NCBI RefSeq assembly: GCF_001074155.1
Contig: NZ_JUUZ01000033.1
Coordinates: 62,001 to 126,000 of the forward strand
Reading direction: 5' to 3'
DNA length: 64,000 bases
From: Streptococcus pseudopneumoniae
Lineage (GTDB): Bacteria > Bacillota > Bacilli > Lactobacillales > Streptococcaceae
Made by a program: the position numbers and the translations under genes. The notes beneath the pieces were generated by a model. The model saw only the letters and a program-made list of their open reading frames with translations, did no database searches and was not told where the DNA came from. Positions 54,675 through 64,000 of this stretch are shown piece by piece (the first letter of the stretch is position 1; the number at the start of each line of letters is the position of its first letter).

Positions 54675-54714
54675 AGTTCTCCCTAATTTCTAATTGTTAA
54701 ATTTTAAAAAAATA

Positions 54715-54750
54715 ATTTCTTGTTTAAATTTTCGAGTTGGAGCAAGAAAT
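54715..54750 (-). terminator. terminator between ligA and pulA
   Basis: On the minus strand ATTTCTTG pairs with CAAGAAAT across a 20-base loop and is followed by TATTTTTTT. Confidence 0.65.
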
Positions 54751-54780
54751 CTAAGATAGTCATTCTTTAGTGTGTAATGA

Positions 54781-56748
<1,968 letters not shown>

Positions 56749-56795
56749 TTACCATAAAAAGGACTCTATAAACAATACTCAAGCTCTAAAAAAGA

Positions 56796-56828
56796 AAATG
56801 AGAAGGGCTTTTCTATCCCTTCTCATTT
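56796..56828 (-). terminator. intrinsic terminator after pbuX
   Basis: A perfect 12-bp stem AAATGAGAAGGG / CCCTTCTCATTT with a 9-base loop and a T-rich tail on the minus strand. Confidence 0.9.
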
Positions 56829-56832
56829 ATTT

Positions 56833-58092
56833 TTATTTTTTACGATTCAAAATAGCATTCAAGATAATGGCTACAGCACTCGCAATGACAATACCATTTG
56901 AGAAGAACATTTGTAATTCTGTTGGTAGAGTATTGAAGAGGTTGCTTCCGTTTAATCCCACACCAGCAGCAATAGAAACTGCTGCAATAAGGAAATTGTG
57001 TTCATTATGTTCGAAGTCCACACGAGCCAAGATTTGCATCCCTTGGAGAGACACAAAACCGAACATGACGAGCATTGCTCCACCAAGAACAGGGCTAGGA
57101 ATAATCTGAGCCAAGGCACCAAACTTAGGCAAAAGACCGAGTAAGATAAGGAAACCAGCTGCGTAGTAGATTGGCAAACGAGTACGAATACCTGAAAGTT
57201 TCACCAAACCTACATTTTGTGAAAATCCTGTATAAGGGAAGGTATTGAAAAGTCCACCAAGTAAAACAGCGAGACCTTCAGCACGATAACCATTACGGAG
57301 ACGAGTGCTATCAATTGGATCTTTAGTAATATCAGAAAGGGCAAGATAAACCCCAGTTGATTCTACCATGGATACAGTGGCGATGATACACATCATGACA
57401 ATAGATGAAATCTCAAATTGTGGAGCGCCAAAGTAGAATGGAGTTGGGATATGAACCAGTGGAGCTTCTGCTACTGGAGAAAAATCAACCAAGCCCATAG
57501 TCGCTGCAATAATCGTACCGGCAATCAAGCCAATCAAAATCGAAATAGATTTGATAAATCCTTTTGTAAAGATATTGACCAAAAGAATGATGAGAACAGT
57601 AATCATTGCCAAGGCTAGACTTTGTCCAGTTGGTTTTTCAACATTATTTCCCATATTTCCGATAGCAACTGGAATCAAGGTCAATCCGATAGTTGTGATA
57701 ACAGAACCAGTTACGATTGCAGGGAAAAGATTGGCAACCTTAGAGAAGATACCTGAAATCAGGATAACATAAATCCCTGAAGCAATCAAGGCACCAAACA
57801 TGGCACCACTACCATGACTTTGTCCAATCATAATAAGTGGAGCAACAGACTGGAAGGCTACCCCAAGAACAATAGGCAAACCAACACCGAAGTGTTTATT
57901 GAGTTGCAATTGTAGGATAGTTGCAACCCCACACATAAAGATATCTGTAGAGATAAGGTATGTCAACTGTTGAGCTGAATACCCCAAAGCACTTGCAATC
58001 ATGATGGGTACTAGGATTGAACCTGAGTACATAGCAAGTAAGTGTTGCAAACCAAGAACGGCTGCCTGTGAGTGTTTTTCCTGTTGTTTCAT
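56833..58092 (-). CDS. pbuX: xanthine permease
   Basis: Nucleobase-cation symporter (NCS2/UraA family) with about twelve membrane segments in 419 residues, importing xanthine. The family motif QNVGLVKLSGIRTR is visible near residue 280. Its ATG overlaps the xpt stop by one base, the classic xpt-pbuX arrangement, so both respond to the riboswitch ahead of xpt. Confidence 0.94.
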   Translation of the reverse strand: MKQQEKHSQAAVLGLQHLLAMYSGSILVPIMIASALGYSAQQLTYLISTDIFMCGVATILQLQLNKHFGVGLPIVLGVAFQSVAPLIMIGQSHGSGAMFGALIASGIYVILISGIFSKVANLFPAIVTGSVITTIGLTLIPVAIGNMGNNVEKPTGQSLALAMITVLIILLVNIFTKGFIKSISILIGLIAGTIIAATMGLVDFSPVAEAPLVHIPTPFYFGAPQFEISSIVMMCIIATVSMVESTGVYLALSDITKDPIDSTRLRNGYRAEGLAVLLGGLFNTFPYTGFSQNVGLVKLSGIRTRLPIYYAAGFLILLGLLPKFGALAQIIPSPVLGGAMLVMFGFVSLQGMQILARVDFEHNEHNFLIAAVSIAAGVGLNGSNLFNTLPTELQMFFSNGIVIASAVAIILNAILNRKK

Positions 58093-58673
58093 TAGATGTC
58101 TGCCTCCTTGAAGATAACTCTTCCATTTTCAAAACGCTCTAAACGAGCAAGTGATACTACCTGATGACCTGATTTCTCTAACAGCTCACGACCATCTTGG
58201 AAGGATTTTTCAATCACAATTCCGACGGCCTCAACTGTAGCACCAGCTTGCTCGATAATCTGAATCAAACCTTTAGCTGCTTGACCATTAGCCAAGAAAT
58301 CATCAATAATTAATACTTTATCTCCTGGAGATAAGAACTTCCCTGCAATAGATACAGTGCTAGTAACTTGTTTAGTGAAAGAATAAACCTCAGCAGTTAA
58401 AATTCCTTCATTCATGGTAATATTTTTTGCCTTCTTAGCAAAAATCATAGGTACATCTAATTGTTCTGCAACATATAGAGCTGGAGCAATTCCAGATGCT
58501 TCAATGGTTACAACTTTTGTAATGCCAGCATTTTTAAAATGCTCTGCAAAAGTACGACCAATCTCACGCAGCAAGGAATAGTCAACTTGGTGGGTCAAGA
58601 AGGAATCCACCTTAAGAATATTCTCACCTAGAATATTCCCATCTTTTAAAATACGTTCCTCTAGTAATTTCAC
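58092..58673 (-). CDS. xpt: xanthine phosphoribosyltransferase
   Basis: Converts xanthine and PRPP to XMP in purine salvage. The PRPP-binding motif [16 protein letters not shown] is present in 193 residues. GGAGG lies in front of the ATG. It is preceded by a guanine-type riboswitch and an attenuator hairpin, and is translationally coupled to pbuX. Confidence 0.96.
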   Translation of the reverse strand: MKLLEERILKDGNILGENILKVDSFLTHQVDYSLLREIGRTFAEHFKNAGITKVVTIEASGIAPALYVAEQLDVPMIFAKKAKNITMNEGILTAEVYSFTKQVTSTVSIAGKFLSPGDKVLIIDDFLANGQAAKGLIQIIEQAGATVEAVGIVIEKSFQDGRELLEKSGHQVVSLARLERFENGRVIFKEADI

Positions 58674-58684
58674 ATTAACCTCCG

Positions 58685-58715
58685 AAATAAAAAGGGACTT
58701 ACAAAGTAAGCCCCT
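58685..58715 (-). terminator. riboswitch-controlled terminator before xpt
   Basis: On the minus strand AGGGGCTTAC and GTAAGTCCCT pair (10 bp, one G-U, 3-base loop) and run into TTTTTATTT. CTTACT in its 5' arm can pair with AGTAAG, the 3' strand of aptamer helix P1, which gives the antiterminator. Confidence 0.85.
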
Positions 58716-58762
58716 TAGAAAGATTGAAACAGATATCTCTGCTTCTTTTATCTCTCTTCGAC

Positions 58763-58830
58763 TTACTCATTGTTAGGTATTTACGGTACCTTGTAGAAAC
58801 GCCACGCCAATTCGCGGCATAAATAAGTAA
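58763..58830 (-). ncRNA. guanine-class purine riboswitch aptamer
   Basis: The conserved J2/3 element GTTTCTAC and the P3 loop CCGTAAA are present. P2 (GCCGCG / CGTGGC) has loop AATTGG, whose GG can pair with the CC of loop 3. The 9-bp P1 closes with TTACTTATT. The base equivalent to C74, which pairs with the ligand, is C, so guanine or hypoxanthine is expected. The pair usually A21-U75 appears as U-A. The aptamer begins about 9 bases after the guaC stop. Confidence 0.85.
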
Positions 58831-58838
58831 TGATATTT

Positions 58839-59822
58839 TTAGTGAGCATCTCCATTCCAGATAGAGTTCTTCACAATCACATAATCTACATGTCTAAGAT
58901 CAGCTACCTTTCGACCTCCAGCATAAGAAATCGAACTTTGCAAATCTTGTTCCATCTCAGTTAGGGTATCTTGTAAATGTCCTTTGGCAGGAAGAAGAAT
59001 TTTCTTACCTTCGACATTCTTATAGGCACCTTTTTGGTATTCTGAAGCAGAACCATAGTATTCTTTAAATTGTTTACCATCGACTTCGACAGTTTTACCA
59101 GGGCTTTCGATATGGCCTGCAAATAAAGAACCAATCATAACCATACTTGCACCGAAGCGAATTGACTTAGCAATATCTCCGTGTGTACGGATACCACCAT
59201 CGGCAATAATCGGTTTACGCGCAGCTTTAGCACACCAGCGAAGAGCTGCTAGTTGCCAACCACCTGTACCAAAGCCTGTTTTAACCTTAGTAATACATAC
59301 TTTACCTGGACCGATTCCGACCTTAGTAGCGTCTGCTCCAGCATTTTCAAGTTCACGAACTGCCTCGGGAGTACCAACGTTACCAGCGATGACAAACGTA
59401 TCTGGCAATTCTTTTTTGATGTGCTGAATCATTGAAATCACACTGTCGGCATGTCCATGAGCGATATCAATAGTGATGTACTCTGGAGCATCTTCCTTTA
59501 ATTGACTAACAAAATTATATTCGTAATCTTTAACACCAACAGAGATAGAAGCAATCAAACCTTTTTCATGCATGCGTTTCACAAAAGGAATGCGCCCAGC
59601 TTCATCGAAGCGATGCATGATATAGAAATAACCACCCTTGGCAAGCTGTTCTGCAACATCTTCATCCAAGATAGTTTGCATATTAGAAGGAACAACTGGT
59701 AATTTAAAGGTGTGCTTCCCTAGTTTTACTTGTGTGTCAGCTTCTGCTCGACTTTGAAGAACACACTTATTAGGAATTAGCTGAATATCTTCATAGTCAA
59801 AGATCGGAAATTCGTTTAACAT
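58839..59822 (-). CDS. guaC: GMP reductase
   Basis: Reduces GMP to IMP with NADPH, rebalancing guanine and adenine nucleotides. The 327-residue IMPDH/GMPR barrel has the catalytic Cys176 in [10 protein letters not shown] and lacks CBS domains, as expected for GMP reductase. The ribosome site is weak. It has a consensus promoter, an upstream PurBox and a structured leader, and may be cotranscribed with xpt-pbuX. Confidence 0.96.
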   Translation of the reverse strand: MLNEFPIFDYEDIQLIPNKCVLQSRAEADTQVKLGKHTFKLPVVPSNMQTILDEDVAEQLAKGGYFYIMHRFDEAGRIPFVKRMHEKGLIASISVGVKDYEYNFVSQLKEDAPEYITIDIAHGHADSVISMIQHIKKELPDTFVIAGNVGTPEAVRELENAGADATKVGIGPGKVCITKVKTGFGTGGWQLAALRWCAKAARKPIIADGGIRTHGDIAKSIRFGASMVMIGSLFAGHIESPGKTVEVDGKQFKEYYGSASEYQKGAYKNVEGKKILLPAKGHLQDTLTEMEQDLQSSISYAGGRKVADLRHVDYVIVKNSIWNGDAH

Positions 59823-59856
59823 TTCGATGTCTCGTTTCTTTTATAATGACCTACCT

Positions 59857-59888
59857 ATGCTTTCGCATCACTACGCCTTTTCCGACGT
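59857..59888 (-). other. two-hairpin structured leader of guaC
   Basis: In the roughly 70-base guaC leader, ACGTC/GGCGT encloses GGAAAA (59888-59873), and four bases later ATGC/GCAT encloses a GAAA tetraloop (59868-59857). No terminator follows. It matches no riboswitch class I can name. Confidence 0.5.
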
Positions 59889-59899
59889 TTCCTTTAACG

Positions 59900-59928
59900 A
59901 TTATAAACTAAGGTAAAGTTTTTGTCAA
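59900..59928 (-). promoter_or_regulatory. consensus promoter of guaC
   Basis: Minus-strand TTGACA (59928-59923) and TATAAT (59905-59900), 17-base spacer: the only full-consensus promoter in the window. Confidence 0.9.
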
Positions 59929-59951
59929 ACATTTTGAAACATTAAAATTAT

Positions 59952-59964
59952 TATGTTCGGATTT
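59952..59964. promoter_or_regulatory. PurBox upstream of guaC
   Basis: Minus-strand AAATCCGAACATA fits the PurR box AWWWCCGAACWWT at 12 of 13 positions, centred about 65 bases before the expected start. In lactic acid bacteria PurR activates purine genes from such sites. Confidence 0.7.
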
Positions 59965-59980
59965 TACTAATGATTTCATA

Positions 59981-60012
59981 AAAAATAGAGAGTTTATCGG
60001 CTCTCTATTTTT
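59981..60012 (-). terminator. intrinsic terminator after the YrdC-domain gene
   Basis: A perfect 12-bp stem AAAAATAGAGAG / CTCTCTATTTTT, 8-base loop, T-rich tail on the minus strand. Confidence 0.9.
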
Positions 60013-60020
60013 GTTTTATA

Positions 60021-60800
60021 TTAATAATACTCTCCTTGACGATAGTCCCATGAGTTAAAGGTATCTGACAGATGCATCATGATTTTATCAATGTCAAGCC
60101 CTTTACGAATTACAACAGGCGCTGGTGAAGTTGAACGTGCTCCTCCTTGTTCTGGGATTAGTTTGCCGTCTTTATCAACCATAGACACCATCACACCTTG
60201 CTCGTAGCGAGTTTCAATTGTTTTGTCTGGCTGGATTGAAGCAACATAGTCGTCAGCTTCTATAACGAGGTCCGCTGCTTCTTCGATACGTTTTCCGATA
60301 CCTTCCACCTTACCACGATTTCCTTTTCCAGATGGGTTGGCTGATGAGGCGTATACCATCTTGCCTTCTTCCCAAAGTTTGGTAGCTAATTGTTCACCAG
60401 CTTTACCAAACTTGATAACAAAACAACTCGTTCCACGAACGTCAGTCATGAGTTCTTCACGTCCATCACCGTATGCTTTCAATTTTTCAAAAGCTTCTGG
60501 TTTCCAAGGAAGAATACAACCAAGGAGAATATCTTCGTCCCAATGTTTTTGATAGAAGGCTTCGATTTCAGGATTTAGCTGTGCTAAGGCGCGAAGCTCA
60601 TCCATACTACCGCAGAGGACAACGCCTGGTTTGTTACGATTACGTTCTTTGGCTTCAAACTTACGCTCAAGTCCAGCCTTGTCACTAGTCATGATAATGT
60701 AACCAACTTTAGTAGGACAAACGATACATCCGCCCTCACCTTTTAAAATGTCGTAGCCTTCTTGTGAAAGTGTTCCGTCCCATTGAATGTGTTTTGTCAT
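60021..60800 (-). CDS. YrdC/Sua5-domain protein (threonylcarbamoyl-AMP synthase-like)
   Basis: Single YrdC domain protein of 259 residues. The KPG motif (RNKPGVVL) and SSANPSG loop, both typical of the domain that makes threonylcarbamoyl-AMP for tRNA t6A, are present, but there is no C-terminal Sua5 domain and the protein is longer than the usual YrdC. A second, canonical copy may exist elsewhere, so its exact job is uncertain. It lies 27 bases after leuD without a terminator and may be transcribed with the leu genes. Confidence 0.8.
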   Translation of the reverse strand: MTKHIQWDGTLSQEGYDILKGEGGCIVCPTKVGYIIMTSDKAGLERKFEAKERNRNKPGVVLCGSMDELRALAQLNPEIEAFYQKHWDEDILLGCILPWKPEAFEKLKAYGDGREELMTDVRGTSCFVIKFGKAGEQLATKLWEEGKMVYASSANPSGKGNRGKVEGIGKRIEEAADLVIEADDYVASIQPDKTIETRYEQGVMVSMVDKDGKLIPEQGGARSTSPAPVVIRKGLDIDKIMMHLSDTFNSWDYRQGEYY

Positions 60801-60827
60801 AGTTCTATTTCCTTTTCTATATTTATT

Positions 60828-61421
60828 CTAATCCTGCCAGTAGGCTGGACGTTGTTTTTCATAAGCAGCAATCAAATCTTCGTACTGCATGGTAATACCG
60901 ATATCATCCAAACCATTTAAGAGCTTGTGTTTCCATTCGCTATCAATTTCGAAATTGAATTCTCCAACTGGTGAGATGATTTTTTGTTGCTCCAAGTCTA
61001 CAGTTACTTGGTCGCTTGGTTTGAGTTGGGCTAGCTTCTCTCTAACTTCCCTTGGCTGAACAATTGGCAACATGCCATTATTGAGCTCATTATTGTAATG
61101 AATATCTCCAAAAGATCCTGCAATTACGACCTTAAAACCATAGTCTGCTAATGCCCAAGCTGCGTGTTCCCTAGAAGAACCAGCGCCAAAGTTATTTCCT
61201 GTGATGAGAATCGTCGTCTTTCGATATTCAGGTCGGTTAAAGACAAAGTCTGGGTCCTCAGTATACTTATCATCCAAATAACGCCAAGCATACATGAGGT
61301 ATTTGCCAAAACCTTTCTTATCAATCAACTTCAGAAACTGTTTGGGAAGAATTTGGTCGGTATCGATATTGTCATTCATCAGAGGAACGGTTGTACCTGT
61401 ATAAACTGTAAATTTCTCCAT
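60828..61421 (-). CDS. leuD: 3-isopropylmalate dehydratase small subunit
   Basis: Swivel-domain subunit of isopropylmalate isomerase in leucine synthesis. The 197-residue protein has the [11 protein letters not shown] substrate-binding loop and the DTDQILP motif. It lies 9 bases after leuC; the two form the active heterodimer. Confidence 0.96.
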   Translation of the reverse strand: MEKFTVYTGTTVPLMNDNIDTDQILPKQFLKLIDKKGFGKYLMYAWRYLDDKYTEDPDFVFNRPEYRKTTILITGNNFGAGSSREHAAWALADYGFKVVIAGSFGDIHYNNELNNGMLPIVQPREVREKLAQLKPSDQVTVDLEQQKIISPVGEFNFEIDSEWKHKLLNGLDDIGITMQYEDLIAAYEKQRPAYWQD

Positions 61422-61430
61422 ATCCTCTCC

Positions 61431-62813
61431 TTACTGAGCTTCTGGCATTTTTCGTACATCTACGAAGCGCCCTGCGATTGCTGCCGCAGCAGCCATGGCT
61501 GGACTACAGAGATGAGTCTTAGCACCAAATCCTTGTCGATCCTCAAAGTTACGATTGCTGGTCGAGGCACAGTGAACACCATTTGGTACTTTATCAGGAT
61601 TCATTCCTAGACACATAGAACACCCTGGATCTCTCCATTCGAAGCCTGCATCTAGAAATACCTTGTCCAAACCTAACTTCTCAGCAGCTCGCTTGACTGG
61701 TCGAGAGCCAGGTACCACGATAGCCGTCAAATTTGGTGCGATCTTCTTCCCTTCTACAAATCGAGCCGCCAGTTGCAAATCACTAAGTCTAGCGTTGGTA
61801 CAAGAACCAATAAAGACATAGCCTAGTTGGATATCTGCCGGTTTTTGACCTGGTTGCAAATCCATGTAATGATAGGCTCGTTCATCATTCATATCCGTAA
61901 TTTCTGGGAAACTAGTATCAAAGTCAACACCCATAGCGGGATTAGTACCCCAAGTCACCATAGGGGCCAATTCTGAGACATCCAAACGAATAACCTTATC
62001 ATAAACGGCATCTTCATCACTCACCAGTCTTTTCCAATCAGCTACTGCTTCATCAAAGTCCTTGGGAACACACTCTCGACCCTTCAAATAAGCATAAGTC
62101 CTCTGATCTGGATTCATAATTCCCATTTTGGAACCAAATTCGATGGACATATTGCAGATAGTCATACGCTCTTCCATGCTCAGTGCATCAATGGCCTGAC
62201 CTCGATACTCCACCACGTAGCCAACACCACAAGCGACACCGTATTTGGCAATCAAGGCTAGAATGAAATCTTTGGCATAAACACCTTTTTGAGGAACTCC
62301 TGTGAATTCCACCAACATTTTCTTGGGTTTAACCTGCCAAATGGTTTGGGTTGCAAAGACATGTTCAACCTCACTGGTTCCAATACCGAAGGCAATCGCT
62401 CCAAAAGCTCCGTGAGTTGCAGTATGGCTATCACCACAGACGATGAATTTCCCAGGTTGTGTTCTTCCTGTTTCTGGACCAACCATATGAACGATACCTT
62501 GTTTTTCTGAACCGTGGGCAGCATGTTCGATTCCAAACTCTTCAACATTTTCAGCTAACTTATCAATCTGTGCTTTGGAGATTACATCTCGAATATCATA
62601 TATATTGACCGTCGGGACATTGTGGTCAAAGGTCCCAAATGTTAAATCGGGTCGTCTCAATCTACGTCCTGCATCTCGCAATCCTTGAAAAGCTTGAGGA
62701 CTGGTCACCTCGTGAATATAGTGCTGATCTACATACATGAGTTGAGGCTGTCCTTCTTCTCCTGTAATCACATGGAGGTCCCATAATTTATCAAAAATTG
62801 ATTTTCCTGCCAT
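61431..62813 (-). CDS. leuC: 3-isopropylmalate dehydratase large subunit
   Basis: Aconitase-family subunit carrying the 4Fe-4S cluster; with LeuD it isomerises 2-isopropylmalate to 3-isopropylmalate. Cluster cysteines are seen in GSCTNAR and GCSMCLGMN, and [12 protein letters not shown] is conserved. At 460 residues it is full length. It follows the small DUF1294 gene by 3 bases. Confidence 0.96.
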   Translation of the reverse strand: MAGKSIFDKLWDLHVITGEEGQPQLMYVDQHYIHEVTSPQAFQGLRDAGRRLRRPDLTFGTFDHNVPTVNIYDIRDVISKAQIDKLAENVEEFGIEHAAHGSEKQGIVHMVGPETGRTQPGKFIVCGDSHTATHGAFGAIAFGIGTSEVEHVFATQTIWQVKPKKMLVEFTGVPQKGVYAKDFILALIAKYGVACGVGYVVEYRGQAIDALSMEERMTICNMSIEFGSKMGIMNPDQRTYAYLKGRECVPKDFDEAVADWKRLVSDEDAVYDKVIRLDVSELAPMVTWGTNPAMGVDFDTSFPEITDMNDERAYHYMDLQPGQKPADIQLGYVFIGSCTNARLSDLQLAARFVEGKKIAPNLTAIVVPGSRPVKRAAEKLGLDKVFLDAGFEWRDPGCSMCLGMNPDKVPNGVHCASTSNRNFEDRQGFGAKTHLCSPAMAAAAAIAGRFVDVRKMPEAQ

Positions 62814-62816
62814 TCA

Positions 62817-63086
62817 TTACCTCCATATCAAATACAAAGTTACTAGTGTAGTCACTATTCCTAGGAACCAAACCGTTTTAAAATACCATTTTCTAGTCTT
62901 GTGGTGAAAGGTAATACCTGCCAACCAAGCACCAAAACCACCACATAAGAATGCAAATGATAATAAATATTTTTCAGGGATGCGCCAAGCACCTCTTTTT
63001 GCTTTAGATTTATCAATACCATAAATCATAAATACCAATAGATTCCAAATCAAAATAGCAAAAGTAATTCCTTGATTTATCTTCAT
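62817..63086 (-). CDS. DUF1294 small membrane protein inside the leu operon
   Basis: Membrane protein of 89 residues with three hydrophobic segments (about 7-23, 40-58 and 68-86). The family signature is visible as KRGAWRIPEKYLL and GGFGAWLAGITFHHKTRKW. Function unknown. Its ATG overlaps the leuB stop by four bases and it ends 3 bases before leuC, so it is clearly translated as part of the leucine operon. Confidence 0.87.
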   Translation of the reverse strand: MKINQGITFAILIWNLLVFMIYGIDKSKAKRGAWRIPEKYLLSFAFLCGGFGAWLAGITFHHKTRKWYFKTVWFLGIVTTLVTLYLIWR

Positions 63087-64000
63087 AATCTTTCAATGAT
63101 GGCTTCCGTCATTTCCTTGGTCGAAGCCTGTCCTCCTATATCTCTCGTTAAAATTCCGGCAGCCAAAGTTGCTTCAACAGCACGCTCGATACGCTCCGCA
63201 TCCTCATATCGTCCAAAACTATCTCGCAACATCATAGCAACTGATAAAATCATAGAAATAGGATTGGCGATTCCTAGGCCTGCTATATCAGGCGCCGAAC
63301 CATGAATGGGTTCATAGAGACTCGGTCCATTCTCAGAGTGACTGGCTGATGGCATAACCCCAAGTGTACCAGATAGAACACTTGATTCGTCTGAGAGTAT
63401 ATCTCCGAAAAGATTCTCTGTCACGATAACATCAAACTTGGCTGGATTGGTAATCATGAGCATAGCAGCTGAGTCGACCAACTGGTGTTCCAGGATTACA
63501 TCTGGAAAATCTTTTGCGACTTCCTCAGCTACTCTTCGCCAAAGTTCTGATGTTGCCAAAACATTTTGCTTATCAATACTGGTCAGGATTTTTCTGCGAC
63601 TTCTTGCGATTTCAAAAGCCTTACGAATAATCCGCTCTACTTCCTCATAGCTATAGTCATTGATATCACGCGCTTTTCGGTCTTCAAGGATATGATCACC
63701 AAAGTAAATCCCACCTGTCAACTCACGCACTACAACAAAGTCAACACCAGCAATTCGTTCAGGTTTGAGAGGCGATAAGTGCTTAAGACTATCAAAAATT
63801 TTAACTGGACGAATATTGGCATAAAGATTAAGTTCCTTGCGGAGTGCCAAAAGCCCTTGTTCGGGTCGAACTGTAGCATTATCATACTGAGGACTACCGA
63901 TTGCAGCAAGGAGGATAGCATCTGCTTCTCTACATACCTTGAGGGTTTTGTCAGGTAAGGGGTGGCCCTCAGCATCAATACCTGCACCTCCAAAAGGTCT
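63083..64000 (-). CDS. leuB: 3-isopropylmalate dehydrogenase (partial, N-terminus off window)
   Basis: NAD-dependent oxidative decarboxylase of leucine synthesis. The last 305 residues are here; about 40 N-terminal residues lie beyond the right edge. The reading frame is continuous from 64000 to the stop, with RPFGGAGIDAEG at the edge, VRELTGGIYFG in the middle and GSAPDIAGLGIANP near the end. It overlaps the DUF1294 gene by four bases. leuA is expected further upstream, outside the window. Confidence 0.96.
   Translation of the reverse strand, partial: RPFGGAGIDAEGHPLPDKTLKVCREADAILLAAIGSPQYDNATVRPEQGLLALRKELNLYANIRPVKIFDSLKHLSPLKPERIAGVDFVVVRELTGGIYFGDHILEDRKARDINDYSYEEVERIIRKAFEIARSRRKILTSIDKQNVLATSELWRRVAEEVAKDFPDVILEHQLVDSAAMLMITNPAKFDVIVTENLFGDILSDESSVLSGTLGVMPSASHSENGPSLYEPIHGSAPDIAGLGIANPISMILSVAMMLRDSFGRYEDAERIERAVEATLAAGILTRDIGGQASTKEMTEAIIERL

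Noticed and set aside
63730..63993. leuB at first looks split by a frameshift, with two separate open frames covering its N-terminal part.
   Set aside because: Reading the minus strand from 64000 gives one uninterrupted LeuB frame through to the stop at 63083. The second frame is a shadow.

Overview
The window is an AT-rich (by eye roughly 40% G+C) stretch of chromosome from a mitis-group Streptococcus (S. mitis / S. oralis / S. infantis / S. pneumoniae relatives). The case rests on gene content and order: glmU-nudix-macP-mtnN, nrdHEF, a tagatose-pathway lac operon with lacTFEG, the run glgBCDA / pulA / ligA, and xseA-xseB-ispA-tlyA-argR-recN. Promoters of the TGnTATAAT type are frequent and strong intrinsic terminators close most units. 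I do not assign a species. No tRNA, rRNA, CRISPR array, prophage or insertion sequence was recognised. Both edges cut a gene: pcrA on the left and leuB on the right.

Layout. 1-4.7 kb (minus): pcrA, then the operon glmU - Nudix hydrolase - macP - mtnN. 4.8-9.3 kb (plus): a membrane-anchored GH25 lysozyme-like protein, a popT/ybaK/phosphatase operon, and lysS. 9.4-16 kb: fhs (minus), the CoA genes coaB-coaC with an ECF S component (plus), udk and the general PTS genes ptsHI (minus). 16-20 kb (plus): the class Ib ribonucleotide reductase genes nrdH, nrdE and nrdF behind two NrdR-like boxes. 20-32.4 kb: lacR (plus) faces a large galactose/lactose block on the minus strand, gatABC - lacX-like - lacABCD - lacTFEG. 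32.5-43 kb (mostly minus): a lipoprotein, lepA, a tightly overlapped operon from xseA to a phosphoesterase, and eno, with a YueI-family gene divergent from eno. 43-56.7 kb (minus): glycerate kinase and serB, glycogen synthesis (glgBCDA), a DUF4375 gene, pullulanase and ligA. 56.8-60 kb: purine salvage (guaC, xpt, pbuX). 60-64 kb: a YrdC-domain protein and leucine biosynthesis (leuB, DUF1294, leuC, leuD).

How it works together. Sugar uptake dominates. HPr and enzyme I feed two PTS permeases (gatABC for galactose-type sugars, lacFE for lactose). The sugar phosphates pass through LacG and the tagatose enzymes LacABCD to triose phosphates and then to enolase, while surplus glucose-1-phosphate goes to glycogen. 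The sequence shows matching control: cre-like sites at gatA, lacT and glgB, LacR-like inverted repeats at lacA and gatA, and a LacT antiterminator site overlapping a terminator before lacT. Purine genes carry a PurBox (guaC) and a guanine-type riboswitch (xpt-pbuX).

The least explained items are a possible 23-residue membrane peptide inside a hairpin array between lacE and lacG, two genes whose promoter geometry predicts leaderless mRNAs, a folded leader before guaC, and a guanine aptamer that appears to sit inside a guaC-xpt-pbuX transcript. I found no clear new multi-gene defence or mobile system.
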